Positions 11,443-22,520 of a DNA stretch of 64,000 nt are shown piece after piece. The notes below the pieces were generated by a model, which searched no databases, was not told the origin of the DNA, and saw nothing but the letters and a program-made list of their open reading frames with translations. The stretch covers positions 248,001-312,000 of the forward strand of contig NC_092407.1 of the NCBI RefSeq assembly GCF_009017415.1. The letters run 5' to 3'. Source of the stretch: Aspergillus flavus. Lineage: Eukaryota > Ascomycota > Eurotiomycetes > Eurotiales > Aspergillaceae. Both the position numbers and the translations under genes were made by a program. Position 1 is the first letter of the stretch; each line of letters begins with the position of its first letter.

Positions 11443-14404
11443 ATGAAGGACAATCCAGTGGGTGTGCTTGTCGATATGAAGGAACGGAGTTTGTTTAAGA
11501 GTTTTGATAAGTCTTACCATCCAACCTACGGACTGGGTACAATGTCTGGCAACATATACGATACAGCATGGATTGCAATGGTCAGAAAGCCCATCGAAGG
11601 GAAGTCTGTCTGGGCATTTCCAACTGCCTTTCAGGCTCTTCTTCAGCAACAAAGCCATTGTGGTAGTTGGGGTGGAACCACTTCTGAATTGGATTCCATT
11701 GCCAGCACCTTAGCAGCTCTTCTTGCACTGCAAAGACATGCGGAAGACTCCTATGACGCAGACCGTCAAGACCTCAACTCAAGGATCCTCAAAGCAAAAG
11801 CCTTCCTGGACGCCGCTTTGAAAGGTCTCAATGGCTTGCTAAGAACATGTACTTTACCTGTTAGTCTTGAGCTTCGATTACCGGCAATATTGGACCTCTT
11901 GGAAGCAGAGGGGCATACATTCGATTTTGACCGCACATACTTGAACAAGATTCAGTCGAAGAAACTTTCAAAGATCAACTTGGATACTATTTTCAGCGGT
12001 CCACAATCTTCTCTTCTGCACTCGTTGGAAGCTTTAGTTGGGAAAATCGACTTCAAAGGGCTGGCCCATTACAAGGTTCTTGGGAGCATGTTAGCATCTC
12101 CATCAGCGACAGCAGCGTATCTGATGTATAATCCTGTGTGGGATGATGAGGCCGAAGAATACATTCAGCGTGCAATCTCCAATGGGGCTGGTCATGGATC
12201 AGGTCTTGTGGCTGCAGGATACCCAACTACAGTATTTGAATGGGCGTGGGTACGTTTTATCCTCGTGGTCAGCATTGATTTATGGAGATTCTAATTCTAG
12301 CAGGTGACGACGAACTTAATACGCCATGGCATTGAACCAAGCAGCAGACTGAAAGAGGTTGGCAAGCAGATCGAGAGCGAAATTGAGCTTCATGGAGTAG
12401 TGGGCTTTGGTAGAGTGCCTTCGGTCTCGAAGTCGGTTCCTTTCGCTAATATATTGTGAATAGTCCCGAAAGCATGTCCTGATGCCGATGACACGGCCAA
12501 GGCTTTAGCAGCCCTTGCACTTCAGGGGGCACAGTACTCGCCACAAGTATTGGTCGATCGATTTGAACGAGAAAAGCACTTTACAACATATCTATACGAG
12601 ACGCATACTAGCATAAGTACCAATGCTAACGTACTCACTGCCCTGGTGTTGCTTTCAGCCGATGATCGCTACCAGCCACAAATTGAAAAATGCATTCGCT
12701 ACCTGTGCGATGCGTGGTTTCAATGTGACCGGATGGTAAAGGACAAATGGGTATGCCAAACTCTGCTTCTAGAGATTATGGGGTTCTCTCTAACAATTCT
12801 AGAATATCTCGCCTTATTATCCGACGATGCTAATGTGTGAAGCCTTGATGTCTTATATCCAACGCTGGAGTGAAGGGCATCTGGCCGCATTGCCCGACGA
12901 TCTTATGAAATTCCAACTTCCCATCACGTTGTTTCAGTCTTTAATCCGAACATTGCGTACCCAAAATCAAGATGGATCATGGGGAAGCTCGAACTCAGCC
13001 GAAGAGACGGCTTATGCTGTCCTGATTCTCAAAAGTGTGGCACCTTTTAGTTTTACTAACATGATATCTGCGGAGATTAAAGATGCTATTAACAGAGGTG
13101 TCCAGTTCATCCTTACCAAAGGCCAACGGTCACAGACAGATGACCAGCTTTGGTTGGACAAAACCTTGTATGCTATACCGACCGTGTCGGACTCCTACAT
13201 CATGGCTGCTCTGCAAGCTGAGGATACTATCGACAAACTTGCCGAAATACCACATATGCTCGTCAACGTGTCAACAGCAATGGTTCTTAAGATGACAGAT
13301 TACTTTTCTCGATTACCATCTCAAATGGAGACACCGAAGTGGGTCATACAAGCTTCAGTTATAGAGGCGATTCTCTTTGGCTACAGGCTAAAGACGCTGG
13401 ATGTATTTTCCACCGGAGGAGCTCTCGGAGAAAAGTACATCAAATATGGCGCATGCTTTTGGACATTGGCCAACAATTCAAGCCCTGAGTATCTCCTGAG
13501 TACATGGGTAGTCTACAGCATGATAGAACTTTCCATTGGCATATTCCAAGAGGACGAACTAATGGAGAAGTCCCTGGTCAATCTACCGGATTTTACAACC
13601 GACATGATAGCCGACTATATTGATGAACTGTGCAATGAGACTGCCTTGTGCAAAGATAGTTCTCTCCACGGACATTCATCTAGAACGAATATTTCTGATG
13701 TGGATGAGGAAACCCTCACTCGTCTTAAGAGCATACGGGAAAACATAGGAACCTGGTTCCGTTTTGTCTTGGATGGCAATCTCAAGGCAAATACTAGTCC
13801 TTATCATAGACGCGACCTCCAAAAAGAGTTGGAAATGTCAACTTTGGCTGCTACACAACAGGCCAAAGCGCATAGGTCACTAAACAACCGTCTTCCACAT
13901 TCTGGCACCGAGTGTGCTACGGTAAGTACCGGACAAACATTTTATACCTGGCTACATACATCTGCTGTCCATGACGTCAAGAGCGCTGTTGTCTCCAAAT
14001 CCCTTGTTTGTAAGATTGGGAATGGTGGAGATGTCTTCCCTACAGCTAGAGAAAAGTACCTTGCGGAGAAGTTATGGAGGCAGATATCCGTGGAAGGTAG
14101 GCTTTGGAATGACTTCGGCAGTATTGAGCGAGACCGCCTCGCATCAAACCTCAATTCAGTCAACTTTCCTGAGTTCTCGTCTCCTCAAAGCCTCTTGTTA
14201 GACGGTGATGTGGGGACCCAGTTGCTTCAGCTCGCGGAGTACGAACACAAGTGCACTCTGTCCTGCTTGAATGACTTGACACAGATCTTAGACAGTACCG
14301 GTCGGCAGACGATCTCGCTGTACCTACAGATGTATTACCGTTGCTGTGTGATATATTCTGAAACGTGTGTTGAGTATGCTTTCGGGTCTACCACGGCGAC
14401 GTGA
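11443..14404 (+). CDS. Bifunctional class II/class I diterpene synthase (CPS/KS type)
   Basis: Four exons: 11443-12249, 12304-12409, 12464-12750 and 12803-14404. They sum to 2802 bases, 933 residues, close to the 940-950 usual for fungal copalyl diphosphate/ent-kaurene synthases. NIYDTAWIAMV at the N-terminus is a family hallmark. The class II (protonation) motif is DADD at residues 311-314 in PKACPDADDTAK. QNQDGSWG is a squalene-cyclase-like QW repeat. In the C-terminal class I domain the metal motif is DELME at 651-655, a DExxE form known in fungal enzymes, and NDFGSIERD at 836-844 is the NSE/DTE-type second motif, followed by NLNSVNFPEF. Both active sites therefore look intact. Product (ent-kaurene, a pimaradiene or another skeleton) cannot be told from motifs. 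Intron 1 ends in a TAGCAG tandem acceptor, with both choices in frame. Confidence 0.94.
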
Positions 14405-14897
14405 CCGACAATTATACGGAAGGAGTAGATTATCTATGGCATTCCTAGCGAAGACCTCTCCTCTTCTTGAAAACATTTCAATATAACATTCTCAATACAG
14501 AGCGATCAACCACACCATTGGTCCTTCCTCGTCTTACATAAACTTTCCTGAGCATTGCCGTGCCCAGGATGTAGTACATAAGTTGATAATATATACCCTA
14601 GTCGATCCAAGACACTGTGCTTATCTGAAAATTCTGTATGCTTTGTCGTACCAGTCGGTTTGCTAGTAGCTAAAATGTAATAATATCAGTTATACTGGTA
14701 GCGAGGAAATAGCTGACAAATTTTGGAATCTACAGACTTCCTTGTTGACCTATTTGATCTCTCGCAAACAGAACTGCGTCTCACTCATTGGGTGTATAAA
14801 AATGATGCTTTCTCGGTGTTCTTATCGTGGGCAATGGCATGAAGACTAACAGAATTCACGGAAATAAGACCGCTACTCGATCATATAATTTGAATCC
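14405..14897. other. Intergenic between convergent cyclase and F-box-like gene
   Basis: 493 AT-rich bases carrying the two 3' ends. No ORF or repeat recognised. Confidence 0.5.
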
Positions 14898-15896
14898 TCA
14901 GTCATCTAGTGAATAACGAGATCCCGGGTAGCTCCACAGTGTCCCTTGGACAGCATGCTGGTGGACGAATTCCTGACAGAGATCGATATCATCTTCTTCT
15001 CGGCCAGGAGGTAGATCTATACTTATATATTCTAACACGGGATTTGGGCCCGGAGACAAGTTATCAGATAGAGCCCCGCCGGGATGCTGAAGACGCACCA
15101 AGCACCCCAGAAAGCTCGTCGGCCAATCGGGCTCGCGCCATTTCAGCTGTATCTCGTGATCCCTTGCGGTGTTTATAATGACAATGCGTTTCAAAAACGA
15201 CCACCACCTAAGACCCTCCAAACCCGAGTCTATAGGATCTGCTAGACTATCCGGGCGTGTGAGGACCAGATGGGTCAGGCTTGTGCATCCTTGGAGAGCC
15301 TGTAGGAATAGAGGCCTGTCTACGCACTGGTTGTATAGCGCGAGGTGTTTGAGACGTGGCCATAGTGACCATACGGGTGGCTCAGATCCATCCTCTATAG
15401 TATCGCAATACATCTCGTCTTGAACAGAACAAAACTCTTCCAGCTCCGTTAGGCGAACGAAGGCTGCCCGTATTATTTTTCGTAATCCTTGTACGTCTTC
15501 ATCAGGATATAGATACCGCAGCGGGACATCAATAACGAGACGCCGTAGACTACCACAGATATGTGATGATAGTTGGTCTACCTGTTTTACCACGTGGGGC
15601 TCCTCCAGGTTATTACCCGGGAACGGGGCCAAAAAGAGTCCCGTCGGAGCTGCTTGTTGTTTGCCGTCGTCTGTGAGAAGCCGAGAAAAAACAGAATCCA
15701 GGCGTTTGCTGGAGTCAAGGTGTAGACAGTGCTTGAGAAGAAGTCGCTTTGCTGTGTGATGTGTGAGGCTGGATACCAGGGTGAGGCTGATTAGTGTTTG
15801 GGTCACCGGGTCCACTGGCGGAAATGCGACAGGATGAGCTGATGGAATAAGGCACTCGATAATATGTAGAATTACTTCGGCAGGGATTTGACGCAT
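14898..15896 (-). CDS. F-box/leucine-rich-like protein
   Basis: Single exon, 332 residues from ATG 15896; the frame extends further upstream but with non-homologous residues in the probable leader. The start MRQIPAEVILHIIECLIP reads as a degenerate F-box. The rest resembles the irregular leucine-rich region of fungal F-box proteins: SLRRLVIDVPLRYL, LWPRLKHLALYNQ, CTSLTHLVLTRPDSL and similar strands. It lies between the diterpene cyclase and the zinc-cluster regulator and is divergent from the regulator. It may be a passenger in the cluster or part of its turnover control; nothing in the sequence decides this. Confidence 0.65.
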   Translation of the reverse strand: MRQIPAEVILHIIECLIPSAHPVAFPPVDPVTQTLISLTLVSSLTHHTAKRLLLKHCLHLDSSKRLDSVFSRLLTDDGKQQAAPTGLFLAPFPGNNLEEPHVVKQVDQLSSHICGSLRRLVIDVPLRYLYPDEDVQGLRKIIRAAFVRLTELEEFCSVQDEMYCDTIEDGSEPPVWSLWPRLKHLALYNQCVDRPLFLQALQGCTSLTHLVLTRPDSLADPIDSGLEGLRWWSFLKRIVIINTARDHEIQLKWREPDWPTSFLGCLVRLQHPGGALSDNLSPGPNPVLEYISIDLPPGREEDDIDLCQEFVHQHAVQGTLWSYPGSRYSLDD

Positions 15897-16300
15897 GTTA
15901 CTCCGATGATGACGACAAAAGTCGCAAGCCTGAGAGGATGAATGGTCAGGTTTGTAGATTGATGTCGAGAGAAGGTGGGAGTGATATTCAAGTACTAATG
16001 TTTGACAAATGCCCCTCCTGGTGATTATGGCCAAGAGGTGATACTGACCAGGGATGCAAGTCTGATATTCCTAGTAAGAACTACCATTTAGCATGTACAA
16101 AGCAGGTACCTCAAGTATGTTGAGGACAAACAAAAGATACCTCTCCAGACAATGCAACCTAGCTCAACATCCACCAATCACAGGAGACCACTCATCTGAC
16201 CCCACGTGCCTCTTTCTGGACCCCGAACTTTAGTCACCTCAGGCCCCAAGGCCTGCAATAATTATCATCTGATCACTCTCTTTTCTTTGAAGTCGGTGGT
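15897..16300. promoter_or_regulatory. Divergent promoter region of F-box-like gene and Zn2Cys6 regulator
   Basis: 404 bases between two divergent ATGs. No clear TATA box. The plus side near 16230-16260 is rich in CCTCAGG/CCCCAAGG short repeats, of unknown meaning. Confidence 0.4.
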
Positions 16301-18046
16301 ATGAAGGTAGCCAAGTCGTGCAGTCAATGTCGCGCAGCCAAACGGAAATGCACAGCAGATCCTTTCCGCGATGGTCGCTGCCTACAATGTTGCACGAGAC
16401 AGCAATCTTGTTCTTGGTCCCTCGTTCGGAATGCGAAACCTATGTTATTGCCTGTTGATTCTGCATCCCCATATCCCCAAGTGCAGGTAGTGACGGTAAA
16501 AGAGGACGTTCGCGACGAGCTCGTGGACTTGTACCTGGAGCTCATACATGATAAGCCTCACACGCTTTTCCATCCGTCGCATCTGAAATCCCGGATACGC
16601 AATGGGTCTGTAGCGAAAGGAACCCTCCATAGTATTTTGGCCTTGGCAGCTCGGTAAGTCAACCGCGCGGCTAGGGGAAGATTCCAGCTCAGAATAGCTA
16701 ATGTAGTTCGCTCCACTAAGATTTTCTAAGGTCCAAGGTACAAGGGAACGGACCAAAGATTTCTTCCGGTCGGCCAAAAGACCACGTCAAAATGTCAATT
16801 GACGACATCACTCTCGATAATATCAATGCCACCATCCTTATAGGCAATCTTTGTGGATCTGATGGTGATTCAAGCGGCGAGGCGTTATATTTCGGTAAGA
16901 GAGTTCGCATATATGATGAATGCTTCCTTTTTGCTCCATAGCGGAGACCTTTGTTAAAGACAGTCTTAGGGATTGCTTTCAGAATGGCACAGATTCTTCG
17001 TCTTCCTGAGCCATCGCAAGACGACGACGAAGTCATGAGGGAAAGCAAGCTTCGTACTTGGTGGTCACTATATATGATCGACCGATGGTCTTCAGCTGGG
17101 TTAAACATTCCCCGCCAAATCCAGGACTGTGACCAATTTCAGTTGCCCATGTCTGAGTTGGACTTCCATAACCTGGCTCCTGGACAGCCGGTTGGCAAAG
17201 ATTCACGGATCACCCGGCCAGGTCTCTGGGGCTATATGGTAATTTTGGCAAGAATATTCGGCCAGATACAACATCTGCATCGGCGAATAGCCGATGGCAC
17301 GTTGGACAATTCTGGTATAGAGTCCTCTACTCGTCAATTAGCTTCTGAGTTTGAGACCTTCATTCAAGGCCTACCCTCCGGACTTCAGCTCACTAAGGAA
17401 AACATGGAAACACATTCTACGCTTGGTGTCGGGCAAGCCTTTGTTGCCCTCCACCTAGGTTACCATCACTATGCTACTCTTTTGTACTTCCCGTATCTCG
17501 GCTCTCAGATGACTCATATCCTTGATCAGAAACTCTTTGCCACACGATGCAAGTACCACGCGGCAGCCTTCAGCGACCTCTTGAGATCATCTAATGAAAC
17601 GAAGGGGTGCCAAGCTGTATACTTCATTGTCGCTCATATGACAGTGACGTCATCGTCGGCGCTGCTTCATACGCTACTCTTTGGCCAAGAGGATGAGTTA
17701 TTCAACACCAAAAAGAGGTTATATTACAACTTCCAGATTTTACTACGGTTAAAATCATATTGGAGAGGCGTAGGCATGATGGTGAGTCTCTGGCATAAGT
17801 CAGTCGTATTTAGTCAATCAGCTGTCTAATAATTCTAAGATCGAACGCCTTTTTACATTTCAAAAGGCCTGCATGCTGTCAATGGATCGGATTTATACTA
17901 TGGACAAATGGATTGTGAAGTTCCTACTGCAGCACGCCTTGCCAATAGAGGGGAATCCTGGCCCACCGGCCACGTCTCAGCTGGCCGAGAGAGACAGGTT
18001 TGCCAACGATGCGCTGTCAATGCTTCGACCACAGGGGTCTCGATAG
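16301..18046 (+). CDS. Zn2Cys6 transcription factor with fungal-specific domain; probable pathway regulator
   Basis: The N-terminus has the full binuclear zinc cluster: Cys7, 10, 17, 27, 30 and 37 with the usual spacing. The fungal transcription factor domain follows, with IAFRMAQILRLPEPS, LRTWWSLYMIDRW and a helical C-terminus. My model uses exons 16301-16653, 16731-16894, 16970-17781 and 17840-18046 (1536 bases, 511 residues). The first acceptor is a real problem. Using 16721 gives family-like residues (RERTKDFFRSAKRP) but reaches TGA at 16800-16802. Using 16731 keeps the frame open but gives an unfamiliar stretch before DDITLDNINATILIG. This suggests a one-base indel near 16790-16800. Position inside the diterpene locus makes it the likely local activator. 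Its 3' end is only 22 bases from the convergent transporter gene. Confidence 0.82.
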
Positions 18047-18068
18047 GTATAATCTCTCATATTATCTC

Positions 18069-20050
18069 TTACGCGCTAATTTTCTCGGTATTCGCGGCTC
18101 TTTGATGTGTCACCCCCTCCACTGACCTCCCAACGTTCGCATCGTCACCATCAAATAATGCTGTAATTTCCTCCAAGGTCGGACCTTTTGTCTCGACAAA
18201 AAGGAACCAAATACAAAGACACTCAACGACAAGAATGGCGATATAAACAAAATAAAATTTCCATTGCAATCTTTCCAAACCAATCGGGTTCACGTATTGA
18301 TTGAAGACCGATGCCGCTGATGTGCAAGCGAACGCAACAGCCATTCCCTTCGCTCGGATTTGAAATGGAAGGATCTCCGCGCAGTAAGCCACGGTGAGTC
18401 CGGGCCACGCGAAGCCTGCCACACCGTAAAAGAGAAATATCATTGCAATCACCGCGCTTCCTGCTCCGGTGTCTCCTGTATTCGCATAAACAGCGGAACA
18501 TCTGCGCCATTGGTCAGAAAACGTCCAATCTCTATAGATAACGAGTGGCAGATGGGTGTACCCTGTCCAAATACTGAAGCTTACCAGCATTCCTACGGCT
18601 GCGATCATAAAGAGCATCCGCCGGCCCAGAACGTCGACGAGGAAGGAGGAGAATCCGATAGCCACAAGGAAGGACCAAAGTTGCAAGCCTCCGTTAATCA
18701 CCGCCTGATCATGCGACGACTCGATACCCACTGAGTTCAGGATCGAGTGCAGGTAATATGATACCAGGCCATTTCCCGAACATTGAGAAAAGAAGGAAAC
18801 CAACACAATCAGGAGGAGACGTTTACGATTTCCCGGAGTTTTTATAAGGGTCTGCCAGCCGTTCCGGGAGTTTTCCTCTTCCAGTCGCAAGGTTCCCTGA
18901 ATCTCATAGAACTCAAATGCACAGAGTTGATCCGTTTGGTCCCCATTGCCATGATACTGTCAATTTAACCGGTTAACCAAATTGAGATCCAAAAATTTTT
19001 TTTCCTCATAGGACTAAAGAGCCTCGTCGCCCAAGAGTCAACTAACAAAGGAACACAAGAGATGACGACGTACCTTTACCAAGATGTTGAAGGCTTCATC
19101 TGGCCTGTTTTTGGCGCATAGCCAGCGAGGACTTTCCGGGAGGAACCAGATTCCTACAAATTGAATAGCAGGCATAGCTGCTTGCATCCCAACCGGTATC
19201 CTCCAAGATGCTTCCGAATTATATTTAATGGTCCCAAAAACAGTCCAAGCCGCGACAATTGATCCAATATACCACAGAGTGTTGTACATAGTTGTCAATG
19301 TTCCGCGGTGCTGAGGATGTGCCAGCTCTGTGATGAGCAACGGGGCCGACCCCTGACTGATGTTGGAACTGTGTTGACTTGGTCATTGATGGAACTTATA
19401 GGGGTTGAGGTAAACGTACCCAAGACCGACCAGGAATCTTCCAGCGATGAACATTCCACTGTTCACAGGTGGGACAACCTGTATTATTGTGCCAATGAAG
19501 ATCACGACAAGGCCCACTGCTACACCGATCCTGCGTCCCAACAGGTCGGCCACATAAGAGGCTGTTTGTCCCGAAGTCAGTATCGTCACCGTGTGAGAGG
19601 ATAAGGCACCCAAGTGACATACCGAAGAAAAGAGCGCAGACCCCACCAATATTCTGGATCGCTGTGAATAACCCAAGCGTTGACCCTGTGGGATTATCAA
19701 AATCTATTCAAGCCGCGAGTGATTAGTTGGAATCTTGTATTGTACAGGCTAGAATATCTACTCACAGGTTTGCCACGGAGACATTGTTTGCAAACCGTTT
19801 AAAAGCGAGCCATCATATCCATTGATAGTCGAGCCTATGGACAAAAGGTCAGTTCATACTTTTCATGCTTAGCCAGTGACCACTTACCAAGAAACAAAAG
19901 AGGCATCATTGCATAGAGCTTTCTCAGACCATGGAGTTTCCACCAGGTGACCCTTGGTATTTCATAGGCAGGGGGGGCATGTGAAGATGCTATCTCCGCA
20001 TGTTCAATCGAGACATCGGCCTCCTGGTCAAGGTTTTTGACAGAACCCAT
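18069..20050 (-). CDS. MFS sugar transporter (sugar porter family)
   Basis: Six exons: 20050-19888, 19834-19766, 19703-19623, 19561-19420, 19368-19074 and 18956-18069. They sum to 1638 bases, 545 residues. Sugar-porter signatures are present: GYDGSLLNGLQ in helix 1, DLLGRR after helix 2, GRFLVGLG, PESPRWL, VDVLGRR in the second half and VETKGPTLEEI at the end. About twelve hydrophobic helices are seen, so it is a plasma-membrane proton symporter or facilitator. It is divergent from a GH35-type glycosidase across 694 bases, the same layout as lactose permease/beta-galactosidase pairs in fungi, so a galactoside or related oligosaccharide is a reasonable but unproven substrate. Intron 5 (117 bases) is longer than the rest and contains an A/T run. 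Confidence 0.92.
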
Positions 20051-20744
20051 AGTAGCACGATACGAAGACCAACGTCAATGTCGTAGGAAGCGTATATTGA
20101 TAAGTCTGCCAGTACAGCGAAAGGCCATGGAAGGCAGGAGTATGCTTCTTTATACATTTTACCAATGGCACCTTGAGACGTCTAAACGAGATCTGGGGTT
20201 ACAAGCATTCTAGTGGCTTTGACGATTCCATTCCGGACCTTGATTCCCTTTGATACATCCATGACACCATCCGGGCAATCGCCGCATAGAGACATTTTTG
20301 CGGAGAAGCGCCGGCTTATCAGCCAACAAGATTCATTCATTGCCGTCCGCACTAAATCAGAGTTGCTTTAGGATACACGGTTGAAGCTTGCGTGTCCATT
20401 CAGAGGCCGCGCACTAGGCTCGGCTTGGATCCACCTTAGCGGACCAAAAGACCATGCATTGCATCCCCGCATCAAGTCATCTGGAAATCGGCTTTCCCGC
20501 GATATGGCCAGCGATACCTTCAGTTTCCATTCCGTTATGCTTCAGGCGGGTTGCGACCAGGCTATAGCCCGGGATATAGACCAATCAACGGCTCTCAATC
20601 CCGAACTTCTTACCAGGCATTCCTCCGGCGGGATGGCGAGTACCATCTCCAGCCCTTATAAAGGGCATCGAGGTCAGCTCCATTGGCTTCATAATTACCA
20701 CCATCTTCTTATTCACCTCCCTGCAACAGCTCAACTATTGCATC
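20051..20744. promoter_or_regulatory. Divergent promoter region of transporter and glycosidase
   Basis: 694 bases between two ATGs facing away from each other. A TATA box (TTATAAAG, about 20656-20663) lies inside CCCTTATAAAGGG about 85 bases before the glycosidase ATG. A 235-codon plus-strand frame (20381-21088) crosses this region into the gene in another frame; its residues are not family-like and I treat it as chance. Confidence 0.45.
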
Positions 20745-22520
20745 ATGTCATTGCCGAACACTACATACCCTCATCTGCGTCCAACAGACAACGGGAAGCA
20801 GCTCATAGTCAATGGCAGACCTTTCCTTTCTCTCGCTGGAGAACTCCAAAACTCCTCCATGACCTCGGCAAAGTATATGGATACAGTCTGGCAGAAGCTC
20901 GCCGACACTCATATCAATACCGTCCTCGGTTGTGTCACCTGGGAAATGATCGAGCCGACGGAAGGGCAGTTTACTTTTACCGAGCTCGACAGGGTTATCT
21001 TGGGTGCGAGAAAGCATGGGTTACGGCTCGTGCTACTGTGGTTTGGTTCATTCAAAAACGGTACGCCTCAGTCCTTCAGCCCTTCTAGTACTCTTTTGTT
21101 TATAATCTAGTACTCATCGAGAGTGTGGAACGTAGGTATATCGACATACGTACCAGCCTGGGTTAAGACCAATCCTAAGCGGTTTCCTCGCGCCAAATTG
21201 AGGAAGGCTGGTGGTGTTCTTCAGACTGCCGATGTGCTATCAATCTTTCACGATGAAGCGCCGAAAAGTGATGCAAATGCATTTTCCCATCTCATGCGTC
21301 ATTTACGGGAGTTTGATGGCAGCCACTCTACTGTCATCATGGTGCAAGTCGAGAACGAGACAGGCTTGCTCGGTGATTCGCGAGATGGGTCATCGACCGC
21401 CGAAGAACGTTTCTCTCAGCCTGTGCCGGAAGACCTGCTCACCTTTCTCGCCCGTGATTGGGACAGCCTTCACCCCGACCTCAGAAGCAATTTGGCCCAC
21501 TTCAAGGCTCAGTCCCAACCACACGGGTCATGGGTAGACGCATTTGGTCGAGGGCCACACACGGACGAACTCTTCATGGCTTACCACTACGCACACTACC
21601 TGAATCAGGTCGCTACGGCGGGAAAGAAAGAATACCCCATCCCCCTCTACACTAATGTGTGGCAGAACTATGTGGGAGAGGACGGGGATAATGATTTCCC
21701 TATTGTTGCAGGGGGCGGTGGTTTGCCTGGTGACTATCCATCCGGCGGCGGTACCATTAATGTTCTTGACATTTGGCAGCAGTTCGCCCCGGCACTGGAC
21801 TTCATCGCTCCCGATGTTTATCTAAACGATTATGCTCAGTCTTGTCGCAAGTACCGTCATCGTAACCAACCACTGTTCATTCCGGAGCAACGACGTGATG
21901 AGTACGGGGTACGACGGATCTGGACTGCCTACGGATCATACCAAGCAATCGGGGTGTCACCTTTTGGCATCGATACGCTTGAGCCATCCACCAATCCATT
22001 CACTAAACACTATGCATTGCTGGACTCCGTCTCGCAAATTGTGCTTGACGCACAGCGTCGACCGGGCTCGTCGGTCGGCTTCTTTTTCGATGAGCTTGCG
22101 GAGAATGGTTCCGATCCGTCGAAGCCAGTTGTTCGGCACTACGCGGGGCTCGAGATCACTATTGAACGCTGCTTTGTCTTTGGCAAACCCGGTCCGGGCT
22201 CTGGCATGGTGATCCACCTCGGTGGGGTCAAGTTCCTGTTAATCGGCTGGGGATTCCAGGTTCGTGCGACCTCATTGTCCCCGACAGCAACATTCACCGG
22301 TATTCTACGGTTTGAAGAAAAGTTTGTCGTCAATCGAGACACGGGCGAACTCAAGACGCTGAGAGTGCTCAATGGCGATGAGACGCGCAGCGGGATTTTT
22401 GCCATGATGCCAAACGAGGACCCAGATTATGGAGGGTTTCCTATTTGCGTGACGATCCCGGCCCGTACTATGATCGCTGAGGTAGAATTCTACTCGATTG
22501 ATGATGAGACTGCTATGTAG
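20745..22520 (+). CDS. Glycoside hydrolase, GH35/DUF5597-type beta-galactosidase-like
   Basis: Two exons: 20745-21060 and 21136-22520, summing to 1701 bases and 566 residues. The N-terminal TIM barrel starts VNGRPFLSLAGELQNSS and continues with INTVLGCVTWEMIEPTEGQF and LRLVLLWFGSFKNGISTYVPAWVK, the last formed exactly across the splice junction. The acid/base region reads MVQVENETG, with Glu after Asn as expected in clan GH-A; the nucleophile is less certain. The C-terminal about 130 residues resemble the DUF5597 beta domain. There is no signal peptide, so it should act inside the cell on an imported sugar, in agreement with the divergent transporter. This short type is far smaller than the secreted, roughly 1000-residue fungal GH35 enzymes. 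Confidence 0.87.

Noticed and set aside
13921..13980. GTAAGT in the last cyclase exon as a splice donor
   Set aside because: The frame runs on through FYTWLHTSA and later family motifs; removing a segment here would break the conserved class I domain.
20381..21088. 235-codon plus-strand frame overlapping the glycosidase start
   Set aside because: It overlaps the conserved first exon in another frame and its residues resemble no family.
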